From the NCBI RefSeq assembly GCF_021699195.1, contig NZ_SSXE01000053.1, positions 1-49,759 on the forward strand: a DNA stretch of 49,759 nucleotides, in the 5' to 3' direction. Shown here piece by piece: positions 39,754 to 47,281 of the stretch; the first letter of the stretch is position 1; each line of letters opens with the position of its first letter. A model generated the notes under the pieces. The model was not told where the DNA came from. It searched no databases and was given only the letters and a program-made list of their open reading frames with translations. Made by a program: the position numbers and the translations under genes. Origin of the DNA: Nonomuraea sp. MG754425. Its GTDB lineage: Bacteria; Actinomycetota; Actinomycetes; Streptosporangiales; Streptosporangiaceae.

Positions 39754-41082
39754 TCAGTTCCTCAGCAACTCGGCCTGGGCGCCGGGCACGTCCACGGCGA
39801 ACGGGGCGCTCTGTCCCACCCGCTCGCCGGCCCGGCACAGCGGGCACGATCCCTCGATGTGGATGGCCGGCGCGTCGGGGAACTCACGCAGCAGCGACGC
39901 GGCGAGCGCGGCCGCGCCGTCGAGCGTGGCGCACGCGCCCCGGCCCTTGAGGGTCACCGACCAGCGGCGCAACCGGTCCAGGTCCGCCACCGCCGCCGTC
40001 TGCGCGGCCAAGGCCGACAACACCGCGCTCATCGCGGCGGTGCCGTTGAAGCACGAGCCGCACTGACCGGCGTTGCCGCGGTCGAAGTACGCCATGACCT
40101 CGGCCGCGACCCGGACCGGGCAGTCGCGGGCGTCCAGGACCGTCACCGCGCCGCACCCGAGGCCGCTGCCCTCGGCGGCCATCGTGTCGTAGTCGAGCGC
40201 CAGATCCTGGCCGCGCGCGTTGAGCAGGCCGCCGAAGTAGCCGCCCATGAGAAACCCGGCCGGCGCGCCCGCCGTCCCGCCGAAGGACTCGATCGCGGTT
40301 CGCATCATGGTCCCGAGCGGGAGTTCGTACAGGCCGGGCCGTTCCACCCGGCCGCCGAGCGTCATCAGGAACGTTCCCGGCGAGCGTTCCGTGCCGGCCT
40401 CGCGGTAGGCCCGAACGCCCATGCCGGTGATGAGCGGCAGGTTGGCGAGCGTCTCGACGTTCGACACCAGCGTGGGCCGGCCGGCCACGCCCGACTCGAA
40501 GGGGCGTGGCGGCTTGTCCGCCGGTTTGGCGGGGCCGCCGTTGATGAAGCGGACGGCCGCGGTCTCCTCGCCGGCCACGTAACCCGGCTCGACCAGGATG
40601 ACGCGCACCTCGACCGGCGGGTCGGGCAGCTCCGCGACGGCGTCGAGCATGCTGCGCCCGGCCACGGGGTCGGAGAGGTACACGTAGGCCAGGTCGGCGC
40701 CGGTGGCGGCGGCCGCGTGCCGGACGCCGTCGAGCACGAGGTGGGGACGGTGCCGCAGGAGCCACCGGTCCTTCACCGACGTCGGCTCGCCCTCCTCGCC
40801 GTTGGCGATGACGACCGGGCGGCCCGCGCCGGCGCGTACCGCGCGCATCTTGCGTGCGGCCGGGAACGCGGCGCCGCCCCTGCCGCGCAACCCTGAGGTC
40901 TCGATCAGGCCGATCAGCTCCGCGCCGGCGGGCAGCTCGCGATGGCCGCCCGCGGCGCGGTAGTCGCCGAGCGATTCGGCCCGGTCGCCCACCCGTGCCA
41001 GGCGGGCCGGCCCGCCGGGGAGCACGCCCACCCGAAGGCGCCCGCCCGGTCGTGCGGGAGTCATGGCGTCTTCGCGTGTCAT
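39754..41082 (-). CDS. NuoF-like NADH:ferredoxin oxidoreductase (FMN, SLBB, Fe-S)
   Basis: A 442-residue relative of the 51-kDa complex I subunit. It has the FMN loop SGLRGRGGAAFPAARKM, the NADH-binding segment VIANGEEGEPTSVKDRWLL, then EPGYVAGEETAAVRFINGG, and a C-terminal Fe-S region. There the motif is GQCGSCFNGTAAM instead of CxxCxxC: the third cysteine is Asn. A later Cys is in GRGACATLDG, and GSCPLC ends the protein. Likely it passes NADH electrons to the adjacent ferredoxin. ATG 41082 overlaps the hydrolase stop (ATGA); ATG 41064 is an alternative. Confidence 0.88.
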   Translation of the reverse strand: MTREDAMTPARPGGRLRVGVLPGGPARLARVGDRAESLGDYRAAGGHRELPAGAELIGLIETSGLRGRGGAAFPAARKMRAVRAGAGRPVVIANGEEGEPTSVKDRWLLRHRPHLVLDGVRHAAAATGADLAYVYLSDPVAGRSMLDAVAELPDPPVEVRVILVEPGYVAGEETAAVRFINGGPAKPADKPPRPFESGVAGRPTLVSNVETLANLPLITGMGVRAYREAGTERSPGTFLMTLGGRVERPGLYELPLGTMMRTAIESFGGTAGAPAGFLMGGYFGGLLNARGQDLALDYDTMAAEGSGLGCGAVTVLDARDCPVRVAAEVMAYFDRGNAGQCGSCFNGTAAMSAVLSALAAQTAAVADLDRLRRWSVTLKGRGACATLDGAAALAASLLREFPDAPAIHIEGSCPLCRAGERVGQSAPFAVDVPGAQAELLRN

Positions 41083-41936
41083 GCGGCGAATTCGAGGATC
41101 ATCGGCGCCGCCTCGACCCAGTGGTCGAGACACGTCCCCTTGCCCTGCCGCTCGAGCTCGGTCGACCGCTCCCACGCGTCCTCGGCCCACGGAGGTTCGG
41201 CGTACCGCGACCCCTGGATCAGGTTGTGCAGGTCGAAGGAGGTGCGCAGCGGGTGATCCTGGTCGCCCTCGCCCGACCTGATGACCACGGTGGGCACGGA
41301 GATCTGCTGGACCAGCCAGTCGTCCACCCCGGGAATCGTCTGACCGGCCTTGGGCACCCAGGCGTTCAGCCACCGCGACATCGCGGTGCGGAAGCCGTCC
41401 GTGCCCAGGTCGAGGAAGCGCTGCTTGTTACGGGGGTTGGCCTCGATGAGCCCGGCCCATTCGGGCATCTCCATCACGGCCTGGATGCCGCCCAGCCGCG
41501 CCGCGCCCATGCTCGGCAGCACGTAGTAGGCGGCCATGTTCATGGTGCTGAAGACGCCGCCGACCGGCTGCCAGACGATGAGCTTGGTCACCAGCTCCGG
41601 GTGCAGCGCGGCGGTCAGCACCGAGTCCCGCGCTCCGCCGGAGCCGCCGGCGATCACGAGCGGGCCGATGCCGAGCGCCTTCACCAGCGCGCCGAGCGTC
41701 TCGGCCCGCATGTGGGACTCCGACGGGCCGGTGAACCGCACGTCCGACAGGCCGCAGTTGGGCCGATCCCAGACCAGGACGCGCAGTCCGCCGTCGGCCA
41801 GGGCGTCGGCCAGTCGCCGCGCACCCGCGTGGTCCTTGGTGAAGCGGCCTCCCGGCGTCAGCACGATCGGCTGCCCGTCCTCCGGGCCCAGCAGTTCGTA
41901 CTCGACCAGGCCGCCGTTGATCTCGATGGCAGGCAT
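41079..41936 (-). CDS. Alpha/beta hydrolase (serine type)
   Basis: A 285-residue hydrolase: MPAIEINGGLVEYELLGPED, oxyanion region VLTPGGRF, nucleophile elbow VIAGGSGGARD with Ser99, and a late His in CLDHWVEAA (about 272). VWDRPNCGLSD after strand 4 is usual for esterases, C-C hydrolases of meta-cleavage products and epoxide or lactone hydrolases. The ATG has a GGAAGGAC site, and the longer open frame upstream overlaps the Rieske gene and is rejected. It lies inside the amidohydrolase operon and probably cleaves a pathway intermediate. Confidence 0.88.
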   Translation of the reverse strand: MPAIEINGGLVEYELLGPEDGQPIVLTPGGRFTKDHAGARRLADALADGGLRVLVWDRPNCGLSDVRFTGPSESHMRAETLGALVKALGIGPLVIAGGSGGARDSVLTAALHPELVTKLIVWQPVGGVFSTMNMAAYYVLPSMGAARLGGIQAVMEMPEWAGLIEANPRNKQRFLDLGTDGFRTAMSRWLNAWVPKAGQTIPGVDDWLVQQISVPTVVIRSGEGDQDHPLRTSFDLHNLIQGSRYAEPPWAEDAWERSTELERQGKGTCLDHWVEAAPMILEFAA

Positions 41937-41959
41937 TGTCCGTCCTTCCTTGCTCGTAC

Positions 41960-42358
41960 TCAGGCCGTCACGATCACTTCGTCGTTCTCGACGCGCACCG
42001 GGTAGGTGCGGATCGTCCACTCAGGCTTGACGGCCGTGGTCCCGCTGGCCAGTTCGAAGCCCCACTGGTGCCAGGGGCAGTAGATGTACTGGCCGTCCTC
42101 GACCAGGGACGCGCCACCCGGGGCCCGCTCGTCGGTGACCGAGCGCCCGCCGAGGCGCCCGGAGCACAGCGGACCGCCTTCGTGGGGGCAGTAGTTCGCG
42201 ATGGCGTAGTAGGTGCCGTCTACGTTGTAGACGCCCACGCCGTGCCGTCCGATCGGCACCAGCTTGTGATCGCCCGGCTCGATCTCGCCGACCTTGGCCA
42301 CGACGTGCTCGCGGCCGGCGGCGAGCCTGGGCCGCGGCGGCTGTGATTCGACCGTCAC
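41960..42358 (-). CDS. Rieske [2Fe-2S] ferredoxin-like protein
   Basis: A 132-residue single Rieske domain. Cluster ligands are Cys57/His59 in NYCPHEGG and Cys94/His97 in YCPWHQWGF. The CPWH and CPH arrangement is that of soluble Rieske ferredoxins and the N-terminal part of ring-hydroxylating oxygenases, but no catalytic iron domain follows. It may be the ferredoxin of an oxygenase encoded elsewhere. GTG start with an AGGAGGATC site, 22 bases after the amidohydrolase stop. Confidence 0.93.
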   Translation of the reverse strand: MTVESQPPRPRLAAGREHVVAKVGEIEPGDHKLVPIGRHGVGVYNVDGTYYAIANYCPHEGGPLCSGRLGGRSVTDERAPGGASLVEDGQYIYCPWHQWGFELASGTTAVKPEWTIRTYPVRVENDEVIVTA

Positions 42359-42380
42359 GTGGATCCTCCTGTTCAGGCGC

Positions 42381-43529
42381 TCAGAAGACCCGCCGCTGTC
42401 CTTCGATCGGTGGCACGGATTCGGGGAGCTTGTACAGCTCGATCCCGTTCTTGAACATGATCGCGTCGCGCATGTCCTCGGGAATGTGCTTGAGCACCCA
42501 GGTCGGGTCGTCGTACGTCCAGTGGGGGTAGTCCGAGGAGAACAGCAGCAGCTTGTCGGCGCGCATCAGCTCCAGCGAGCGGGTGAGCTCGAGCTTGTCC
42601 TCGGGGTAGTCCAGCGGCTGGGTGGAGAAGAAGATGTGGTCGTAGACGTACTCCGACGGCTTGCGCTTCACGTGCGGCACGTCGCCCCCGCGGGCGGCGT
42701 AGATGGCGTCCATGCGCCACATCAGCGGCAGGATCCAGTTGAAGGCGTGCTCGACCAGCACGATCCGCAGCGTCGGGAACCGTTCGAAGACCCCGTCGAA
42801 GATCAGGCTCATCACCTGGTTCGCGGCGAGCAGCGAGTAGGTGACCATGAAGTCGTGGTTGTAGCTGGGCCAGCCCACCGGCGGGCGGGGGTGGTTGTCG
42901 AAGGCTCCGCGGCCGAGGTGGCAGGCGACGGTGATGTCGTGCCTGGTCGCCGCGGCCCACACCGGGTCGTATTTGGGGTGTCCCCACGAGGGCCTGGGCT
43001 CGGCGTGGAGCAGGATCTGTCCCATGTACGGGTGTCCTGCCCAGCGCTCGATCTCGCGGGCCGAGCCCTCGGGGTCCTCGATCGCCACGCAGATCGAGCC
43101 GCGCCAGCGCCCGTGCCAGTTCCCCTGACCGCTCAGCCACTGCGCGTCGAGCCAGTTGTTGGTGGCGATGGCCCGCGCCGTGGCGATCTCCGGCCTGATG
43201 TCCTCGGGGGAGCCGGGTTCGAGGATGGCGATGTCGCAGCCGGCCTCCATGATGACGTGCTGGAAGGCCATCTCCGGGTCGCTGCCGGGGAAGCCGCCGT
43301 CGGCGGGGAAGGCGTCCATCCGCATGGCCTTCGCCTCGTCGTAGTCCGGGGCGTCGTAGGTGATCGTCTCCCCGAACCGCTGCCTCATGAAGTACCTGCT
43401 GCGGTAGGGCTCAGGGATGTGGTCGAGGAACTGACCGTTCTTGGGCACCGGGTGGACGTCGTTGTCGACCACCCGGACCGGCACGAGCGCGGGCGCCGGC
43501 ACCCGCTCATGAATCTGCGTCACTGTCAT
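42381..43529 (-). CDS. Amidohydrolase-2 family enzyme (metal-dependent, complete site)
   Basis: A 382-residue protein of the amidohydrolase_2 (ACMSD/LigW-like) group. The N-terminal metal motif is VVDNDVHPV (D24, H26), then H204 in VACHLGRG, E260-H261 in VLVEHAFNW, and the conserved metal Asp333 in FSSDYPHW. Relatives decarboxylate or hydrolyse aromatic and muconate-type acids. It is about 37 bases downstream of a paralogue that lacks part of this set. The ATG is followed by a basic, Pro-rich start (TVTQIHERVPAP). Confidence 0.9.
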   Translation of the reverse strand: MTVTQIHERVPAPALVPVRVVDNDVHPVPKNGQFLDHIPEPYRSRYFMRQRFGETITYDAPDYDEAKAMRMDAFPADGGFPGSDPEMAFQHVIMEAGCDIAILEPGSPEDIRPEIATARAIATNNWLDAQWLSGQGNWHGRWRGSICVAIEDPEGSAREIERWAGHPYMGQILLHAEPRPSWGHPKYDPVWAAATRHDITVACHLGRGAFDNHPRPPVGWPSYNHDFMVTYSLLAANQVMSLIFDGVFERFPTLRIVLVEHAFNWILPLMWRMDAIYAARGGDVPHVKRKPSEYVYDHIFFSTQPLDYPEDKLELTRSLELMRADKLLLFSSDYPHWTYDDPTWVLKHIPEDMRDAIMFKNGIELYKLPESVPPIEGQRRVF

Positions 43530-43566
43530 CGGCTCGACCTCTCGATCCTTCTGTGTGGGTTGCAGG

Positions 43567-44652
43567 TCACGCGACCGGGGCCGCGACGTCGATTCCGTAG
43601 AGCTGAGCGGCGTTGCGCCACAGCACCTTCTCCCGCTGCCGCGCCGTCAGACCGCCGGGCAGCGTGTCCGCTCCGCCCATGTGCCAGTGCGGGTAGCTGG
43701 AGCCGTACATGACCATGTCCTCCTTGCCGGTCATGGCCAGCCATTCGGCGGCGATCCCGGGGTCCGGGGGACCGTCGATGCTGTTGTGCACGAAGGAGAC
43801 GTGACCGGGCAGGTAGTCGCTCGGGATGCGCGGCGCCCACGGCGTCTGCTCCAGGTGCGGCCGGCCGAAGGTGTCCATCCGCCAGATGAAGGGGGTCACC
43901 AGGTCGGCGCCGCCGTCGGCCCAGACCACCTTGAGCCCGTCGTACTTCTCGAAGACGCCCTCGGCGATCATGTTCATCAGGTGGTACAGGTAGTTCAGCG
44001 CCATGAAGCCGAAGTACTGCGGATAGGTGCGCGCGTGGCCGGAGGGCGTCGGCGCCATGTCCACGCCGGAACCGACCTCGACGTGCACCGCCACGGGCAT
44101 CCCGGTCTCGCAGGCCGCCTTCCAGATCGGCTCGTAGCGCGGATGGCCGTACAGGTCGCGGGTCTGCAGCGGCACGCCGAGCTGGACCATGCGCGGGTGG
44201 TCGTGCCAGCGCTCGATCTCCTTGAGCGCCCCGTCGACGTCCTCGACGTTGACGCGGACGGTGCCGCGGTAGCGCTCGGCGTAGGTGCCCGAGTCGAGCC
44301 ACCGCTCGGCGAGCATCTGGTTGTGCGCCGCGTACACCGCGCTGTTCAGATGCCGGTCCGGCAGGTTTCCCCGGGTCATCGGGTGCAGCACGGCGATGTC
44401 CACGCCGCGCTCCTCGAACAGCTCCTCGCCGACCAGATCCGGGTCGGAGCCCGGGTGCTCGCCGTCGCGGGTGCCCGCCAGCGGCGAGTACTCCCCGTCC
44501 GGCGCGCCGTAGTACTGCATCTCGTAGTCCGGGATCCCACGGCTTCGGAACGGTTCCCGAAGGTGGTCCCGGAAGTCGGCGTTCGACCGGAAGAACACGT
44601 GCACGCTCGAGTCGATGACCGGCGTCGAGACGTCTTCGGCTGGATCACTCAC
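43567..44652 (-). CDS. Amidohydrolase-2 family paralogue with altered metal site
   Basis: A 361-residue paralogue of the downstream enzyme. Matching segments are VIDSSVHVF, VAVHVEVGSG, GLKVVWADGGADLVTPFIWR and MYGSSYPHWHMG. In these, D24 of the partner is Ser16, E260-H261 are Asp-Gly, and D333 is a Ser in GSSYPHW. The first His (H18) and VHVEVG His remain. It may be inactive, use a different metal geometry, or act as a partner subunit. The GTG at 44652 has a GAGGAGG site and opens the operon that runs to the ferredoxin at 39535. Confidence 0.87.
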   Translation of the reverse strand: MSDPAEDVSTPVIDSSVHVFFRSNADFRDHLREPFRSRGIPDYEMQYYGAPDGEYSPLAGTRDGEHPGSDPDLVGEELFEERGVDIAVLHPMTRGNLPDRHLNSAVYAAHNQMLAERWLDSGTYAERYRGTVRVNVEDVDGALKEIERWHDHPRMVQLGVPLQTRDLYGHPRYEPIWKAACETGMPVAVHVEVGSGVDMAPTPSGHARTYPQYFGFMALNYLYHLMNMIAEGVFEKYDGLKVVWADGGADLVTPFIWRMDTFGRPHLEQTPWAPRIPSDYLPGHVSFVHNSIDGPPDPGIAAEWLAMTGKEDMVMYGSSYPHWHMGGADTLPGGLTARQREKVLWRNAAQLYGIDVAAPVA

Positions 44653-44791
44653 TTGATCTGTTTCCTCCTCGCTGTGCGCTCTGCCGGCCGCCTCTCGCGA
44701 GCGGCTCACCGGCATTCGGGCATGCCGGATTCCCAGGGTGGTTGGGGTTCTGGGATGAGTGACGGCGTCGCCAAGAGTGCGACCTAACATC

Positions 44792-44804
44792 TGTTCGCAG
44801 AGTA
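44792..44804. promoter_or_regulatory. Candidate regulator site before the amidohydrolase operon
   Basis: TGTTCGCAGAGTA resembles TGTTCACACTGTA at 34987-34999. On the operon strand AACAG occurs twice, 14 bases apart, around the motif, and a TTAGGT box (44783-44788) follows and could be the -10. The rest of the 253-base gap 44653-44905 shows no gene. Confidence 0.35.
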
Positions 44805-44905
44805 CTGTTGGCCTGGTGGGGACACAAGAGCCCACGGAGAACAAACCAGAATGCTGTTCCGGCGCACGGACCCGCCACGGGGCTTGGACGGGCGCGGTCA
44901 GCCGC

Positions 44906-45454
44906 TCAGTGGCTGACGGTCACCTTGAGCAGGGCGATCGCGGCGGCCACCGCCGCCAACCCGATACCGGCGAGCAGCGTGCGCGGCGAGACGCGGCTGG
45001 AGCGCAGCCGTTCCACGATGAGGCCGATGGCGGCCAGGCGAAGGAGCAGATAGACGTCGGAGGCGGCGATCGCGGCCACGCCCGGCAGCCAGCCCGCCCA
45101 GGCGGCCGCCATGAGCAGGGCGGGCACGGTGGCGGTGGTGGCGATCGGGCCCGCATCGCGCAGCTCGTGCCGGATCGCGCCGAGGGTCAGCGGCTTCTCC
45201 TCGCGGACGTTGTGGCCGATGAGCTCGGCGAACACGTGCGCGAGCAACGTCGAGACGGCTACGCCGGCCAGCACCTGCAAGGCATGTCCGTGCGCCGCGT
45301 CCGCTTCCGTCATCGGCACCAGCGCGGCGAACAGGATGATGTTGCCGTACACGTACGCGGAGATCCGGGCGGCGGCCTGTTCCCTGGTCAGCGCCCTGTC
45401 GGCGCGGTAGCGGATGATCCGCTCGCGCCTGCTCCGGCTGTCTCGAGTGCTCAC
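44906..45454 (-). CDS. Small integral membrane protein, unknown
   Basis: A 182-residue protein with about five hydrophobic segments: AYVYGNIILFAALVP, ALQVLAGVAVSTLLAHVFAE, TTATVPALLMAAAWAGWLPG, VYLLLRLAAIGLIVERL and LLAGIGLAAVAAAIALL. The N-terminus is basic (TRDSRSRRERIIRYRADR). I cannot place the family; HVFAELIGHNVREEKPLT is a conserved-looking inner loop. The GTG at 45454 is chosen because TAGGGT lies 7 bases before it; an ATG at 45472 would add six residues. Confidence 0.75.
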   Translation of the reverse strand: MSTRDSRSRRERIIRYRADRALTREQAAARISAYVYGNIILFAALVPMTEADAAHGHALQVLAGVAVSTLLAHVFAELIGHNVREEKPLTLGAIRHELRDAGPIATTATVPALLMAAAWAGWLPGVAAIAASDVYLLLRLAAIGLIVERLRSSRVSPRTLLAGIGLAAVAAAIALLKVTVSH

Positions 45455-45461
45455 CGGCCAC

Positions 45462-45467
45462 ACCCTA
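45462..45467 (-). promoter_or_regulatory. -10 box of the membrane protein gene (leaderless)
   Basis: TAGGGT on the minus strand, followed by 7 bases and the GTG at 45454. TTCCAC about 18 bases upstream may serve as -35. Confidence 0.4.
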
Positions 45468-45534
45468 GCCATGCCGGTCGGACCGGTGGAAACCCGGGTG
45501 AACGCGTGGGTGCTCGCCCCCTCGTACCGGGCCG

Positions 45535-46131
45535 TCAGGCCGGGCCGGGCCCGTCGCCCTGATCCGCGGTTCCGGACATGGGCCGGCCCAGCAGGCCCGT
45601 GGCGACGGTCGCGATGTGCGGGGCCAGGTCGGCGACGCTCGCCTGCGTCAGGGCGGGGGTGGCCACGACCGAGCGCAGGATGCCGATGCCGACCATCCAG
45701 GCGCTGAGCAGTTCGGCCCGCAACTCGGCGTCCTCGCCCGCGGCCAGGTCGCGCAGGGCGTTGACGTAGGTGTCGCAGACCTCCGTGCGGATGCGCAGGC
45801 GGGCGTCCTCGTGGGCCGAGGAGCGCAGCATGGCGACCAGGGGGTGCTCGCCGCCGTACTCCGTCCAGTCGTGGTCGACGACCGTGCGCACCATGCGGGC
45901 GACCAGTTCCTCTTCGGGGCCCTGGAACAGGCCGGCGGGGGCGTCGGTGGCGGCGGCCTGCTCGAAGAGCTGCTTCTTGGAGCCGAAGTAGCGGAAGATG
46001 AGGGTGGCGTCGACGCCGGAGTCCCTGGCGATGTCGCGGACGCTGGTGGCGTCGTAGCCCTCGCGGGCGAAGCGCAGTCTGGCGGCCTCGAGCAGGCGCG
46101 CCCGGGTGGCCTCTCTGTCCCTCTTGTGCAT
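45535..46131 (-). CDS. TetR-family repressor divergent from an SDR-like gene
   Basis: A 198-residue TetR protein: REATRARLLEAARLRFAREG, HTH TSVRDIARDSGVDATLIFRYF, GSKKQLFEQA. The start at 46131 is preferred over the ATG at 46167 because of a strong GGGGAG site 6 bases upstream. Two inverted 15-bp sites in the gap to the SDR-like gene suggest it represses both genes. Confidence 0.9.
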   Translation of the reverse strand: MHKRDREATRARLLEAARLRFAREGYDATSVRDIARDSGVDATLIFRYFGSKKQLFEQAAATDAPAGLFQGPEEELVARMVRTVVDHDWTEYGGEHPLVAMLRSSAHEDARLRIRTEVCDTYVNALRDLAAGEDAELRAELLSAWMVGIGILRSVVATPALTQASVADLAPHIATVATGLLGRPMSGTADQGDGPGPA

Positions 46132-46150
46132 CGCGAGCTCCCCTGCGTGG

Positions 46151-46165
46151 TCATCGATCGTTGAC
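46151..46165 (-). promoter_or_regulatory. TetR operator, copy 1
   Basis: On the minus strand GTCAACGATCGATGA, a near-palindrome around CGATCG. It matches the copy at 46199-46213 in 13 of 15 positions, in opposite orientation. Confidence 0.65.
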
Positions 46166-46198
46166 ATTCTATGCCGAGGTTGTGCTACGTTCCGTTAA

Positions 46199-46213
46199 GT
46201 CAGCGTTCGATGA
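46199..46213 (+). promoter_or_regulatory. TetR operator, copy 2
   Basis: GTCAGCGTTCGATGA, 16 bases before the SDR-like gene. The shared consensus with copy 1 is GTCARCGWTCGATGA. Confidence 0.65.
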
Positions 46214-46228
46214 CTACAGAGGTGACAT

Positions 46229-47056
46229 ATGCGGACGTACGTTGTGGCAGGCGGGACCAACGGCATGGGCCGGGGGCTCGCCCTGCATTTCCTGCGCCGG
46301 GGCGACCACGTGACGGTCGTGGGCAGCGATCCGGGCAGGGGGAAACTCTTCCTCGACGAGGCCGCCGGGCTCGGCGCGACGCAGCGGGCCGCGTTCCTGC
46401 GCGCCGACCTGACGTCGGCGGCGGAGAACGCCCGCGTGGTCAAGGAGATCCAGGCGCGCCACGACGCGCTGGACGGCCTGATCTGCACCGCGCTGCGCCC
46501 CTTCTCGCAGCGGGTGGAGACCCCCGACGGCTACGAGGCCACCTTCGCCCTCTACTACGTCAGCCGCTTCCTGCTCGCCTACGGCCTGACCGGCCTGCTG
46601 GAACGCGGCGAGAACCCGATGATCGTCAACATCTGCGGCGTCGGCGTCACCAAGGGCGTCATCCACTGGGACGACCTGTCGCTCAAGAACGGCTACGGCA
46701 GCATCAAGGCCATGCTGCAGGGCGGGCGCGCCACCGACCTGCTCGGCGTCGCCTACGCCCGCAACCACCCCGACGCCCGCACCCGCTACCTGCTGCACCA
46801 CCCCGGCTTCACCAACAGCGGCACCGACAGCCTCAAGCAGCCCACCAAGGCCGTCATCAAGCTGCTGGCCAGGTTCGCCGCCCAGCCGGTCGAGAAGTCC
46901 ATCGCGCCGATCATCGAACTGATGGACGACCCGCCGGGCGGGGGCGGCCTGCTGGCCTACGACCGCCGCCGCCGGCTCGACGCGTCACTTCCCTCGCTCG
47001 ACCCGGCCGCCGCCCAGCGCCTGTACGACCTGACCAGCCACCTGCTGCGCTCCTAG
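46229..47056 (+). CDS. SDR-like NAD(P)-binding oxidoreductase
   Basis: A 275-residue Rossmann protein: MRTYVVAGGTNGMGRGLALH, VTVVGSDPGRGK, and FLRADLTSAAENARVVKEIQ. The NNAG motif is replaced by CTALRP, while a YxxxK motif is kept in NGYGSIKAML. This is a divergent SDR group often found beside TetR genes. The ATG has an AGAGGTG site. Substrate unknown. Confidence 0.85.
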   Translation: MRTYVVAGGTNGMGRGLALHFLRRGDHVTVVGSDPGRGKLFLDEAAGLGATQRAAFLRADLTSAAENARVVKEIQARHDALDGLICTALRPFSQRVETPDGYEATFALYYVSRFLLAYGLTGLLERGENPMIVNICGVGVTKGVIHWDDLSLKNGYGSIKAMLQGGRATDLLGVAYARNHPDARTRYLLHHPGFTNSGTDSLKQPTKAVIKLLARFAAQPVEKSIAPIIELMDDPPGGGGLLAYDRRRRLDASLPSLDPAAAQRLYDLTSHLLRS

Positions 47057-47122
47057 CCGCACCAGGCGGTCCGCGCCGCCGGCCGGCAAGTGATCGTCAA
47101 CCGTTCGGCAACCACGGCTGCC

Positions 47123-47128
47123 TACCTT
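47123..47128 (+). promoter_or_regulatory. -10 box of the 36-residue gene (leaderless)
   Basis: TACCTT is 6 bases before the ATG at 47135; no ribosome-binding site. Confidence 0.45.
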
Positions 47129-47134
47129 GCGGGC

Positions 47135-47245
47135 ATGCCCAACATCGGTTTACCCGAGCTCATCCTCACGTTCCTCATCCCCCTGGCGGCGCTCTGGGTC
47201 GTCATCTACACCGCTGTCCGGACGGCGATCCGCCACAGCAAGTGA
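47135..47245 (+). CDS. 36-residue membrane peptide with a TTA codon
   Basis: MPNIGLPELILTFLIPLAAL followed by WVVIYTAVRTAIRHSK. It has one hydrophobic helix and a basic tail. The start resembles TatA-type proteins (IGxPELI), but the FG hinge and amphipathic helix are missing. Leu6 is encoded by TTA (47150-47152), rare in such genomes and often linked to bldA control. A good -10 box at leaderless distance supports expression. Confidence 0.55.
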   Translation: MPNIGLPELILTFLIPLAALWVVIYTAVRTAIRHSK

Positions 47246-47281
47246 CACGCAGCGCGGCGGTCCCCCTGCCCGCACGCGGCC

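Noticed and set aside
41937..42020. Longer N-terminus for the alpha/beta hydrolase
   Set aside because: The upstream frame overlaps the Rieske gene and is Arg-rich; the ATG at 41936 has a good ribosome-binding site.
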